Shown here one piece after another: positions 55,670 to 62,774 of a DNA stretch of 64,000 nucleotides. Every line of letters starts with the position of its first letter. Positions within the stretch are counted from its first letter, which is position 1. A program made the translations under genes and the position numbers. The stretch comes from Thermomonas sp. HDW16 (GTDB lineage Bacteria > Pseudomonadota > Gammaproteobacteria > Xanthomonadales > Xanthomonadaceae): assembly GCF_011302915.1 (NCBI RefSeq), contig NZ_CP049872.1, positions 1,364,001-1,428,000 of the forward strand, written 5' to 3'. Under the pieces are notes generated by a model. That model did no database searches. It worked only from the letters and a program-made list of their open reading frames with translations, and was not told where the DNA came from.

Positions 55670-57549
55670 GGTGTTGCGACCGACAGCGACGGATAGCGGA
55701 TCGCCACCGGCGGCGGCCAGGGCAGGCCGGATTCATCCAGCCGCGCCTTGAAGTTGGGCGTGGCGGACAGGTCGAACGGCGCGCCGCAGCCGCAATAGGT
55801 CACCGCGATGGCGAGCAGCAAGCCGCCGGCCGGGCGCGCATCCAGCTGTGCGGCAAGACGATTGGCTTCTTCGCGTTGGCCGAACAGCGCGGCATCGACC
55901 AGATCCACGATCTGCCATTGCATCATCTTGATGTCGGTGCGTGTCCCCGGGCGAATCCAGGCGTGCGCCTGCGTGCGATCCATCCCGCGCAGCCGGGCCA
56001 CCTGCATCGCGATGCCATAGGTGGTGCCTGCGGGATCGGCCAATGCGGCAGGGCGACCTTGCAGGGCGTCCTTGTGCCCAAGCATCGCCTGTGCGAGGTA
56101 TTCCTGGGGGCTCTGCGGCAGTCCCGGCCTGTAGCCGCGCAACTGCGCATAGATCGACTGGACGCGCCCGGCGTTGCCGGCGGCGCGCGCCACCCACGCC
56201 CGCGTGTTCCAGTTGATCGAATTCAACGGATCGCACACGGTGGCGCGTTCGAGCACGGGCTCCAGCGCGTCGGCATAACCGAAGGCGCTGGCGAATACCG
56301 GCATCCAGTTCGGTGCGCCGCAGCCGGGCTGCGCCAGCGCATCCGACAGCCGGGTGGCGATGCCGCGCCAATCGTCGCTGAGCATCTGCCGCTCGGCCAG
56401 TGCGAACTCGCGTTGCTGCGCATCCGGGCCGGTCTCGGCGGCGCGCGCCAGCGTCTGCAGAACGGCGCGTTGTGCGTCCCGGCGCTCGGCCTGGGTGGTG
56501 CGGTCGTCGATCAGCGTGTGTTCGTACAGATCGGCCTTGGCGTAATGCGCCATCGAGTAGTTCGGTTCCAGCGCGATGGCATTGTCGAACTGCGCATTCG
56601 CCAGGCGCAGGCCATCGAGCAGGCTGATCTTCTCGTCGCGGTGCGCATCGAGGTACAGCTTCCAGCCTTTCTGGTAGGCGATGAAGGCATCCACATTGCC
56701 CACGCCGGCCTTGCGCATCATTGCGCGTTGCTTGTCGTCCAGCAGCACATTGAGCGCGCCGGCCACGTTTTCGGCGATGTCCAGCTGCACCGCCAGCGTG
56801 TCCTGCAATGTACGGTCGTAGGTTTCCGACCACAGAAGCTTGCCGTCGCTGGTGCGGATCAGTTGCGCGGTGATGCGCGCGCGCTGGCCTTCGCGGCGCA
56901 CGCTGCCTTCCAGTACGTTGGCCACGCCGAGTTTTTCGCCGATGTCGTGTGGGCTGTCGTCCTTGCCCTTGAACTGGAAGGAAGAGGTGCGCCCGACCAC
57001 CTGCATGCCGTCGATGCGCGCCAACGAATTGAGGATTTCCTCGGACAAGCCATCGGCGAAGAATTCGTTGTCGGCCTCGTTCGAGCGGCTGACGAAGGGC
57101 AGTACTGCGATGGAATGATCGCTCGCCTTGGCGACGGACTTGGCCGCAGTGCGCGCCGCCTCCTGTGTCTGCACCGAACTCACCAATGCGGCATCGCGGC
57201 GCGGCGACAGCACGAATTTGTCGAAGCCGAAATAGCCCAGCGCCAGCACCAGCACCACGATGATCATTCGATCCATCCGCCGCGCGGTCTGCGGGGCGAT
57301 GGATTGCTCCGGAGAAACGTCTGCATCGCGCTTCAGCCCGCTCGGGGTGAGCTCGAACACCCAGGCGATGATCAGGGCAGGGACGAAGCCGATAGCCAGC
57401 ACCACGATCACGCTGCGCGCCACCCAGTCCGGTGCACCGAACAGCGGCAGCACGGTGGCGGCAACCTGGGTGATCAGCCACGCGCCGACCAGATACAAGC
57501 CGGCCATGCGGATGACGTTGCGGCGGCGCAGTTCGGTGATGAGGTTCAT
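55666..57549 (-). CDS. Membrane-anchored TolB-like/TPR protein, copy 2
   Basis: 627-residue paralogue of the gene at 53798. The first 120 residues are very similar, including LKRDADVSPEQSIAPQTARR and the third helix ending GFDKFVLSPRRDAAL. The TolB-like domain (SIAVLPFVSRSNEADNEFFA, LEGSVRREGQRARITAQL) is conserved. The C-terminal half is more divergent, with fewer obvious TPRs and several cysteines (PGCGAPNW, TYCGCGAPFD). DNA of the first exposed helix is nearly the same in both copies. The start overlaps the DUF6090-like gene upstream (ATGA). Confidence 0.8.
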   Translation of the reverse strand: MNLITELRRRNVIRMAGLYLVGAWLITQVAATVLPLFGAPDWVARSVIVVLAIGFVPALIIAWVFELTPSGLKRDADVSPEQSIAPQTARRMDRMIIVVLVLALGYFGFDKFVLSPRRDAALVSSVQTQEAARTAAKSVAKASDHSIAVLPFVSRSNEADNEFFADGLSEEILNSLARIDGMQVVGRTSSFQFKGKDDSPHDIGEKLGVANVLEGSVRREGQRARITAQLIRTSDGKLLWSETYDRTLQDTLAVQLDIAENVAGALNVLLDDKQRAMMRKAGVGNVDAFIAYQKGWKLYLDAHRDEKISLLDGLRLANAQFDNAIALEPNYSMAHYAKADLYEHTLIDDRTTQAERRDAQRAVLQTLARAAETGPDAQQREFALAERQMLSDDWRGIATRLSDALAQPGCGAPNWMPVFASAFGYADALEPVLERATVCDPLNSINWNTRAWVARAAGNAGRVQSIYAQLRGYRPGLPQSPQEYLAQAMLGHKDALQGRPAALADPAGTTYGIAMQVARLRGMDRTQAHAWIRPGTRTDIKMMQWQIVDLVDAALFGQREEANRLAAQLDARPAGGLLLAIAVTYCGCGAPFDLSATPNFKARLDESGLPWPPPVAIRYPSLSVATP

Positions 57550-58316
57550 CGTGCAGCCGCAGCCTTTTCACGCGCCAGCATGTTCTGCAGCAGCGGCGTG
57601 TAGTTTTCGATCACGCCCAGGGCTACGGTCTGGTTGGCCACCCAGAAGCGCAGTTCACGCAACAAGTTGGGATCCTTCATGTAGCCATCGAGTACGGCCT
57701 GCGCCTGCGCTTCGGTGATCGGTGCCTCGCAATCGAACAGGTACTGTTCGCCCGGATTGGGCTGCTGCCAGCACTTCGCCCAGATATGGTCGGCCACTAC
57801 CGAAGGCGTCAGCCCGCGCACGATCCTGCGGTACTCCGGTTGCAGCATGAACAGGTAGGCGGTGCCGGAACCGTTCTCCAGGTAGTACTGCGACAGCGTA
57901 TCGCGCAGCCCTTGGTCATGGATCAGGCCAAGCTCGCCGCCACTGCGCATTTCCTGATAGGTCGAGTCCGAGGTCACCCACTGCCACAGCTGGCTGGCCT
58001 GGTAGAACGCCAGCACCGTTTTCCAGGCGGAGCCATCGACCAACTCGCCGGTTTCCGCATAGTGCGTGGCGGCCTTGCCGTAGTTGATCACCTGGCCCCA
58101 GAACGCCTTGCGGCGCTGGATCGATGTCACGTCGGCTTCCAGGTTGACGCGGATGCGGGCCAGGTAGGCCTGCGCCTTGGCGTCCTCCGCGCGTTGCTCG
58201 TTCCAGTTGGCGGCCTGGATGCCGAGGAACACGCCGCAGACCAGCAAAACGAACTCGACCAGGATCGTCGTCCAGTTCTGTTCCTTCAGCGATTGCGGAA
58301 AGCGGCGAAAGATCAT
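57546..58316 (-). CDS. DUF6090-like one-helix membrane protein, paralogue A
   Basis: 256 residues. A short cytoplasmic N terminus (MIFRRFPQSLKEQNWT) leads into one helix (EFVLLVCGVFLGIQAANW, about 21-38) followed by NEQR, then about 210 residues predicted to be periplasmic. The second family motif TYQEMRSGGELGLIHD is at about 119-134, with LRDTLSQYY after it. The pattern matches DUF6090, which is common in Bacteroidetes and has no known function. Start and stop overlap both neighbours by ATGA. Confidence 0.78.
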   Translation of the reverse strand: MIFRRFPQSLKEQNWTTILVEFVLLVCGVFLGIQAANWNEQRAEDAKAQAYLARIRVNLEADVTSIQRRKAFWGQVINYGKAATHYAETGELVDGSAWKTVLAFYQASQLWQWVTSDSTYQEMRSGGELGLIHDQGLRDTLSQYYLENGSGTAYLFMLQPEYRRIVRGLTPSVVADHIWAKCWQQPNPGEQYLFDCEAPITEAQAQAVLDGYMKDPNLLRELRFWVANQTVALGVIENYTPLLQNMLAREKAAAAR

Positions 58317-59089
58317 GGCGGCGTGCCCTCGGTGCGCTTGGCATCCGGTTCAAGCAGGGCTATCACGGCGACGGCTTTCTCTTGTTGCAAGCGGACGTTG
58401 AGCACGTGGGCAAACGAAGCACTGGCGAACGTGTTCAGGGCCGTCTCGATGCCCGGATCAGACGCCAATCGCGCAAGGTCCACATCGGCCCATGGTTCCC
58501 CGCCATCGCGCAGGATCTTCTGCGGGTCCAACTGCGCTGCATCGGCGCTGCGGTCGAACTGCATGTGCCTCACCAGGGTTGGCCGCTGCGGGTCGACGCG
58601 CTGCACCAGCACGTCGTAGGCCTTCAGGGTGAAGCCGGCCTGGGTGTCGTAGTCCGCAAGCGCCTCGCGCAAACGGCTGTCGCGGAGCAGTCCCAGCCGT
58701 CCGGCGGAGAGCAATTCGACATAGCTGGCGGCGCGCGGTGCGGGGATCCGACTGCCCATGGTGGCATCCAGGTCCCCCAGCATCTCGACCTTGGCACGCG
58801 GCCATGCGCGTCGCTGGCGGAACGCGTCCAGGTCGTTGATCAAGCGGACCGGCGCAGCGGCCGTGTCCTCCCAGCGTGTCAGGTTGATGGACAGGCGCGC
58901 ATCGATGGCGCTGAAATCGCGTTGCAGCCGCGCAATGTATTCGGCTTCCAGCGCATGTTCGCGTCGCTGCTCGTTCCAGTTGGCGGCCTGGATGCCCAGG
59001 AACACGCCGCAGACCAGCAGCACGAACTCGACGACGATGGCCGTCCAGTTTTGCTCCTTCAGGTTCTTGGCAAGGCCGCGCAGGATCAT
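58313..59089 (-). CDS. DUF6090-like one-helix membrane protein, paralogue B
   Basis: 258 residues from the ATG at 59089, which has a good GGAGG site; a TTG ten codons upstream is less likely. The anchor is nearly the same as in A: KEQNWTAIVVEFVLLVCGVF then LGIQAANWNEQR. The second motif is SYVELLSAGRLGLLRD at about 122-137. The ectodomain differs from the others outside the motifs. This is the only junction in the operon where the upstream gene ends before the start (19-bp gap). Confidence 0.78.
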   Translation of the reverse strand: MILRGLAKNLKEQNWTAIVVEFVLLVCGVFLGIQAANWNEQRREHALEAEYIARLQRDFSAIDARLSINLTRWEDTAAAPVRLINDLDAFRQRRAWPRAKVEMLGDLDATMGSRIPAPRAASYVELLSAGRLGLLRDSRLREALADYDTQAGFTLKAYDVLVQRVDPQRPTLVRHMQFDRSADAAQLDPQKILRDGGEPWADVDLARLASDPGIETALNTFASASFAHVLNVRLQQEKAVAVIALLEPDAKRTEGTPP

Positions 59090-59108
59090 GGCGAATTCCT
59101 CCGCGCGT

Positions 59109-59960
59109 TCATTTGCCAATCCCCATGCCGGGAGCGCCGATGGAAACCGTGATCTTTCGGTAATCGCGCCAATCCGCGATCGGCAGGCCCCGCGCCGTGC
59201 AGAACTGCGCCATGCCGGAATAGTCGGCGCCGGACGGGTGCTTGCCTGATGCGTTGAGAAACAGTTCGACGATGTCGGTTGACGGCGCGTTGCCGGCGTC
59301 GGCGATCCTGCGCATGCGCTGCTGGGCGGCGAGCGCCTCGTATCTGCCGAGGAAACGCAGTTCGTTGATGCTGGTCAGCAGATCCGCCCGTACCGCAGGA
59401 TCGAGCGCGATGGGGTCGCGCATTGTCATCAATCGTCCATTGAGGTGGCGGGCTTCCGCCGTGCTCTCGCGGGCCTGAGCCATGTCGCCGCTGATGCGAC
59501 CCAGGTAGACCTGGCGCTGCGGCGCGAAGTGGGCGGCGGTACCATCGGCCACCAGCGTGTCCCACACCGGGAATCGATGCGGACGGTTGGGCATGCGCAC
59601 CACGTACTGCAGCGTGGTATTCGCGGTGTAGACCGGCTGCGGCGTCAGGGTGTCACCGCTGTCCAGCACGTTGCGGCTCAACGCCGCCAGTTGCGCGTCG
59701 ATGCAGGGCTGGCTGACATAGACTTCCGCTCCCCACAGGAAGGCCCAGGCGATGTCGTCCCGCAGGCGCACCTCGGCATCCTGCACCTTGCTGCGCCAGG
59801 TCCAGTCCTGCACTGCTTCGTTGGCGGCGAGCGCGATCACCACGCCGACCACCACGATCAGGATCTCGCTCCAGAACGCGCGCCAACCCATCGAGGGCGA
59901 GAAGCGCCGCCAGTGCGAGCGGTGTGCGGAGCTCGCGGACTCCTCCAGCGGCCCACTCAT
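59109..59960 (-). CDS. Divergent DUF6090-like membrane protein, paralogue C
   Basis: 283 residues. It keeps the layout (N-terminal basic segment, one helix WSEILIVVVGVVIALAANEA at about 30-49, periplasmic domain) and a weak trace of the second motif (VWDTLVADGTAAHF). It lacks the EQNWTAI-EFVLL anchor and the NWNxxR box of its neighbours. Two cysteines (QPCID and QFCTARG) are in the ectodomain. Its start overlaps the stop of paralogue D (ATGA). Relationship to DUF6090 is inferred mainly from size, topology and context. Confidence 0.65.
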   Translation of the reverse strand: MSGPLEESASSAHRSHWRRFSPSMGWRAFWSEILIVVVGVVIALAANEAVQDWTWRSKVQDAEVRLRDDIAWAFLWGAEVYVSQPCIDAQLAALSRNVLDSGDTLTPQPVYTANTTLQYVVRMPNRPHRFPVWDTLVADGTAAHFAPQRQVYLGRISGDMAQARESTAEARHLNGRLMTMRDPIALDPAVRADLLTSINELRFLGRYEALAAQQRMRRIADAGNAPSTDIVELFLNASGKHPSGADYSGMAQFCTARGLPIADWRDYRKITVSIGAPGMGIGK

Positions 59961-60739
59961 GGCTGCTCCTTGGCGATGGCGCGCAGGTTCTGCATGAGTT
60001 CCCGGTTGTTGCTGGTCAAGTCGAACATGCGCGTTTGGAGGTCGGCGATGCGCAGGCGCAGGAAGCGCACGATGTCGGGATTGGAACGCAGCGCGCGCGC
60101 CGATTCGGCGATCACCTGCGCGGACAGGCCGGCGCTGCAGGGGTAATCGAGGTTGCCGTGGATGGTTGCGTAGTCGCCGGGCTGGATGACGTGGTCGCCG
60201 CAGTTCGTTGCCAGCGCACGCTGCACGTCGTTCGGCAGGCTCATGCGGAAGGCCTCGCGATAGCGCGACTGCATGCCTTCGCGCGTCAGGTTGTCGAAGG
60301 TGGCGATGTTGTTGGCCTGGATCGCGGTGTTGCGCAGTGTCTGGTCGCGAATCAGGCCGATGTTGCCGGTCGAGATCAGTTCGTCGTAGGTGGATCCGCG
60401 GCGGTTGCGCTGCCGGTATTGGGTGGCGCGGTAAGCGGCGACCAGCAGGGCCTCGTCCGACAGTGGCGCCTTGCCCTCCAGCGCTTCGACCGCCCGGTTC
60501 GCGTTGGCCAGCACTTCGCCGTTGTAGGCAAGCGCGAACTGATAGGCCCAGTCCTCCCCGCGCAGGTCGGTCCTCAGGCGTTGGGTAAAGACCTCGCCCT
60601 TCAGGCGGTCTTCGCGCTCGGCGTTCCAGTTGCTGACCTGGATGCCGAGGAACACGCCCAGCACCAGCAGCACGAACTCGACGGCGATGGCCGTCCAGTT
60701 CTGCTCCTTCAGCGATTGGCTGAGGCGGCGCAGGATCAT
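59957..60739 (-). CDS. DUF6090-like one-helix membrane protein, paralogue D
   Basis: 260 residues. Anchor KEQNWTAIAVEFVLLVLGVF then LGIQVSNWNAER; second motif TYDELISTGNIGLIRD at about 117-132, followed by QTLRNTAIQANN. Two cysteines in the C-terminal third (ATNCGDH, DYPCSAG) could pair in the periplasm. ATGA overlaps join it to genes on both sides. No enzyme motif is seen. Confidence 0.78.
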   Translation of the reverse strand: MILRRLSQSLKEQNWTAIAVEFVLLVLGVFLGIQVSNWNAEREDRLKGEVFTQRLRTDLRGEDWAYQFALAYNGEVLANANRAVEALEGKAPLSDEALLVAAYRATQYRQRNRRGSTYDELISTGNIGLIRDQTLRNTAIQANNIATFDNLTREGMQSRYREAFRMSLPNDVQRALATNCGDHVIQPGDYATIHGNLDYPCSAGLSAQVIAESARALRSNPDIVRFLRLRIADLQTRMFDLTSNNRELMQNLRAIAKEQP

Positions 60740-61485
60740 GGTGCTTCCTCGCGCTCGATTCTTGCGATCATCGCGTTGGCTTCGATGCGCAGTTCGCGCA
60801 TCAGCTTCAAGTGCCGGTTGGTGTAGAGCCAGTAGTTCCTGGCGGCGGCGAGCAGGCGTGGGTTCCCGGCGAAGGCGTGCACGATTTCGTCCGCCGGCAT
60901 GTCATCGGCGGGGGACAGGCCGGCTTGCTGCTCCGCATCGATCAAGGCGACCCGGCTTTGCTTCATCTCGGTCTCGAAGACCAGTGCCCCGTCGACCGCC
61001 GCGTAATAGGCGCGAATGGCGCGGATCAGCGACGGATCGCGGATCACGCCGATGCCGGCGTTGTCGATCAGGGTGTCGTACGTCAGTCGATTGCCCTTCA
61101 ATGTGGTCAGGATGAACATGGCGATCCCGATCGACCTTGGATCGCTTGCGTCGTAAGGCGGCACGTTCTCGATCGCGATCCTGCCGCGCGCGGAATCGAA
61201 GCCGGTGGGCAAGGCCTTGCCGCTCGCGTTGCGGATCAGGTAACCGAGCGCCGCCATGCGCTGGGTCGAGATACGGGTGATCTCGTCGCTCTCCGCGACA
61301 TCGCTGCGGATGTCTTCGACCAGACTCGACAGATAGGTCGCTTCCAACGCGCGATCATGGCGCTCGGCATTCCAGTTGGACACCTGGATGCCGAGGAACA
61401 CGCCCAGCACCAGCAGCACGAATTCGATGCCGATCGCCGTCCAGTCCTGCTTCCGGAAATGCTCGACGGCGCGGCGCAGGATCAT
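60736..61485 (-). CDS. DUF6090-like one-helix membrane protein, paralogue E (first gene of the operon)
   Basis: 249 residues. Anchor RKQDWTAIGIEFVLLVLGVF then LGIQVSNWNAER (helix about 17-37); second motif TYDTLIDNAGIGVIRD at 135-150 with PSLIRAIRAYY. It is the first gene of the seven-gene set that runs to 53798. The upstream 150 bp contain no clear promoter. No cysteines or catalytic motifs are seen. Confidence 0.78.
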   Translation of the reverse strand: MILRRAVEHFRKQDWTAIGIEFVLLVLGVFLGIQVSNWNAERHDRALEATYLSSLVEDIRSDVAESDEITRISTQRMAALGYLIRNASGKALPTGFDSARGRIAIENVPPYDASDPRSIGIAMFILTTLKGNRLTYDTLIDNAGIGVIRDPSLIRAIRAYYAAVDGALVFETEMKQSRVALIDAEQQAGLSPADDMPADEIVHAFAGNPRLLAAARNYWLYTNRHLKLMRELRIEANAMIARIEREEAP

Positions 61486-61635
61486 GGGATCTGCCTTGCA
61501 AGGATGGATTCGGTAGACCTGTGGCGTCGGCTATATCCGTGGTGCCGCGGAATCCATTCCGGTTGCGTCAAACCCTTGATGCAGCGGTCGGCGATCTGCC
61601 GACTATTTGAAGGGAGAACGGCGGAAAGCCGGGTT
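61486..61635 (-). promoter_or_regulatory. Intergenic region upstream of the DUF6090-like operon
   Basis: 150 bp between the HIT-like gene and the operon, both on the minus strand. It holds small inverted repeats GGAATCCATTCC (61549-61560) and GTCGGC/GCCGAC (61587-61603). I see no strong terminator and no convincing sigma-70 promoter, so a special sigma factor or readthrough from the HIT-like gene is possible. Confidence 0.35.
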
Positions 61636-62043
61636 TCAGGCCAAGGCCGCGCCGAGTGCCCGCACGCGCTGGATCAGTTCCTCCGGCGCATACGGCCTGG
61701 CATCCGCCGCGCCCCAGACCGGCCGCGGCCAGGCGATATCGGTCTTGTAGCGGGCGATCACGTGCACGTGCAGCTGCGGTACCAGGTTGCCCAGCGCGGC
61801 CACGTTGAGCTTGTCCGGCTTGAACAGGGCCTTGAGTGCGTGGCAGGCGGCATCGATCTCGGTGGTGAGCTGGGCGCGTTGGGCCGGATCCAGCTCGATG
61901 AATTCCACGATGTCGGCCACCCGCGGCACCAGCACCAGCCAGGGATGGTTGGCATCGTCCATCAAGCGGACTTCGCACAAGGGAAGCTCGATGACGGGCG
62001 CAGTGTCGTCCGCGAGTTGCGGGTGCAGGTGCCAGGCGTTCAT
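61636..62043 (-). CDS. HIT-like nucleotide-binding protein
   Basis: 135-residue cytoplasmic protein of the histidine-triad fold. The triad region reads VPQLHVHVIAR: the first His of HxHxH is Gln, but the middle His that serves as nucleophile and the last one remain. WLVLVPRVADIVEFIEL and LNVAALGN fit the family. Likely a nucleotide hydrolase or transferase; the substrate is unknown. The ATG overlaps the stop of the dienelactone hydrolase gene (ATGA). Confidence 0.83.
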   Translation of the reverse strand: MNAWHLHPQLADDTAPVIELPLCEVRLMDDANHPWLVLVPRVADIVEFIELDPAQRAQLTTEIDAACHALKALFKPDKLNVAALGNLVPQLHVHVIARYKTDIAWPRPVWGAADARPYAPEELIQRVRALGAALA

Positions 62044-62708
62044 GAGGTGTGCTCGGCGAGGAAGGCGAGGGTGCGTTCGCGCGCAAGCGCGGCGCTGGCG
62101 GCGTGGTAGTGGCGGGGATCGACATCGCGATTGAAGGCGTGGCCGGTATCGGCATACACGAACAGTTGCGCGTCCGGCTGCAATTCGCGGTGGAGCTGGA
62201 TGTCCTCGGCGCTGATGCTGGGGTCGTGGCCGCCGAAGTGGAATTGCATGGGTGCACGCAGTTCCTCGCCCAGGACGGGCACGGTACGCGCGCCGTAGTA
62301 GCTGACCGCCGGCAGGCCGAGCCGGGTATTGGCGAGGAAGGCCAGCGTGCCGCCCCAGCAATAGCCCACCACGCCGGGACGATGGCCGGCTTCGTGCAGC
62401 CAGCGGGCGGTAGCCGCGATGACCTGCAGGGCGCGATCGGTGCCGAGTGCGTTGACGAACTCGCGGCCTTGGGCGAAGCCGGCTTCGTCATAGCCCAGCT
62501 CGGTGTCCGGCTGCACCGGATCGAACAGCGCCGGCGCCATGGCGACGAAGCCATCAGCGGCAAACCCGTCAGCCACCGCGCGCATATGCGCGTTCACCCC
62601 GAAGATTTCCTGCAGCACGATCACCGCGCCACGCGGCGGTTTGTCCGGTTGCGCCAGCCAGGCGCGGACGGGGCCGGCGGCGGTATCGAGCGGAATCCAG
62701 CGACCCAT
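62040..62708 (-). CDS. Dienelactone hydrolase family protein
   Basis: 222-residue alpha/beta hydrolase. The triad is Cys in GYCWGG, Asp in GGHDPSIS and His in ADTGHAFN; QEIFGVNAHMRAVADGFAADG carries the conserved Glu and helix. No signal peptide. The family includes carboxymethylenebutenolidases, but no aromatic-degradation genes are near, so the substrate is open. It is divergent from rimO with 66 bp between starts. Confidence 0.88.
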   Translation of the reverse strand: MGRWIPLDTAAGPVRAWLAQPDKPPRGAVIVLQEIFGVNAHMRAVADGFAADGFVAMAPALFDPVQPDTELGYDEAGFAQGREFVNALGTDRALQVIAATARWLHEAGHRPGVVGYCWGGTLAFLANTRLGLPAVSYYGARTVPVLGEELRAPMQFHFGGHDPSISAEDIQLHRELQPDAQLFVYADTGHAFNRDVDPRHYHAASAALARERTLAFLAEHTS

Positions 62709-62742
62709 GGGCGTGCTCCAGGAGGGCGGTCAGGCCGGGGCG

Positions 62743-62748
62743 TATAAT
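62743..62748 (+). promoter_or_regulatory. -10 box of the rimO promoter
   Basis: A consensus TATAAT lies 26 bp before the rimO ATG, in the region divergent from the hydrolase gene. No good -35 box is seen at 16-18 bp upstream. Confidence 0.5.
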
Positions 62749-62774
62749 TTCGCACCTTTTCGCGGTGCCCGTGC

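Noticed and set aside
53798..57549. Adenylate cyclases
   Set aside because: Proteins of this type are often so named, but only membrane helices, a TolB-like domain and TPRs are seen; no nucleotide cyclase motif exists.
53798..61485. Anti-phage defence island
   Set aside because: No nuclease, NTPase, methylase or other effector motif is found in the seven genes, and no mobile-element context; an envelope role fits better.
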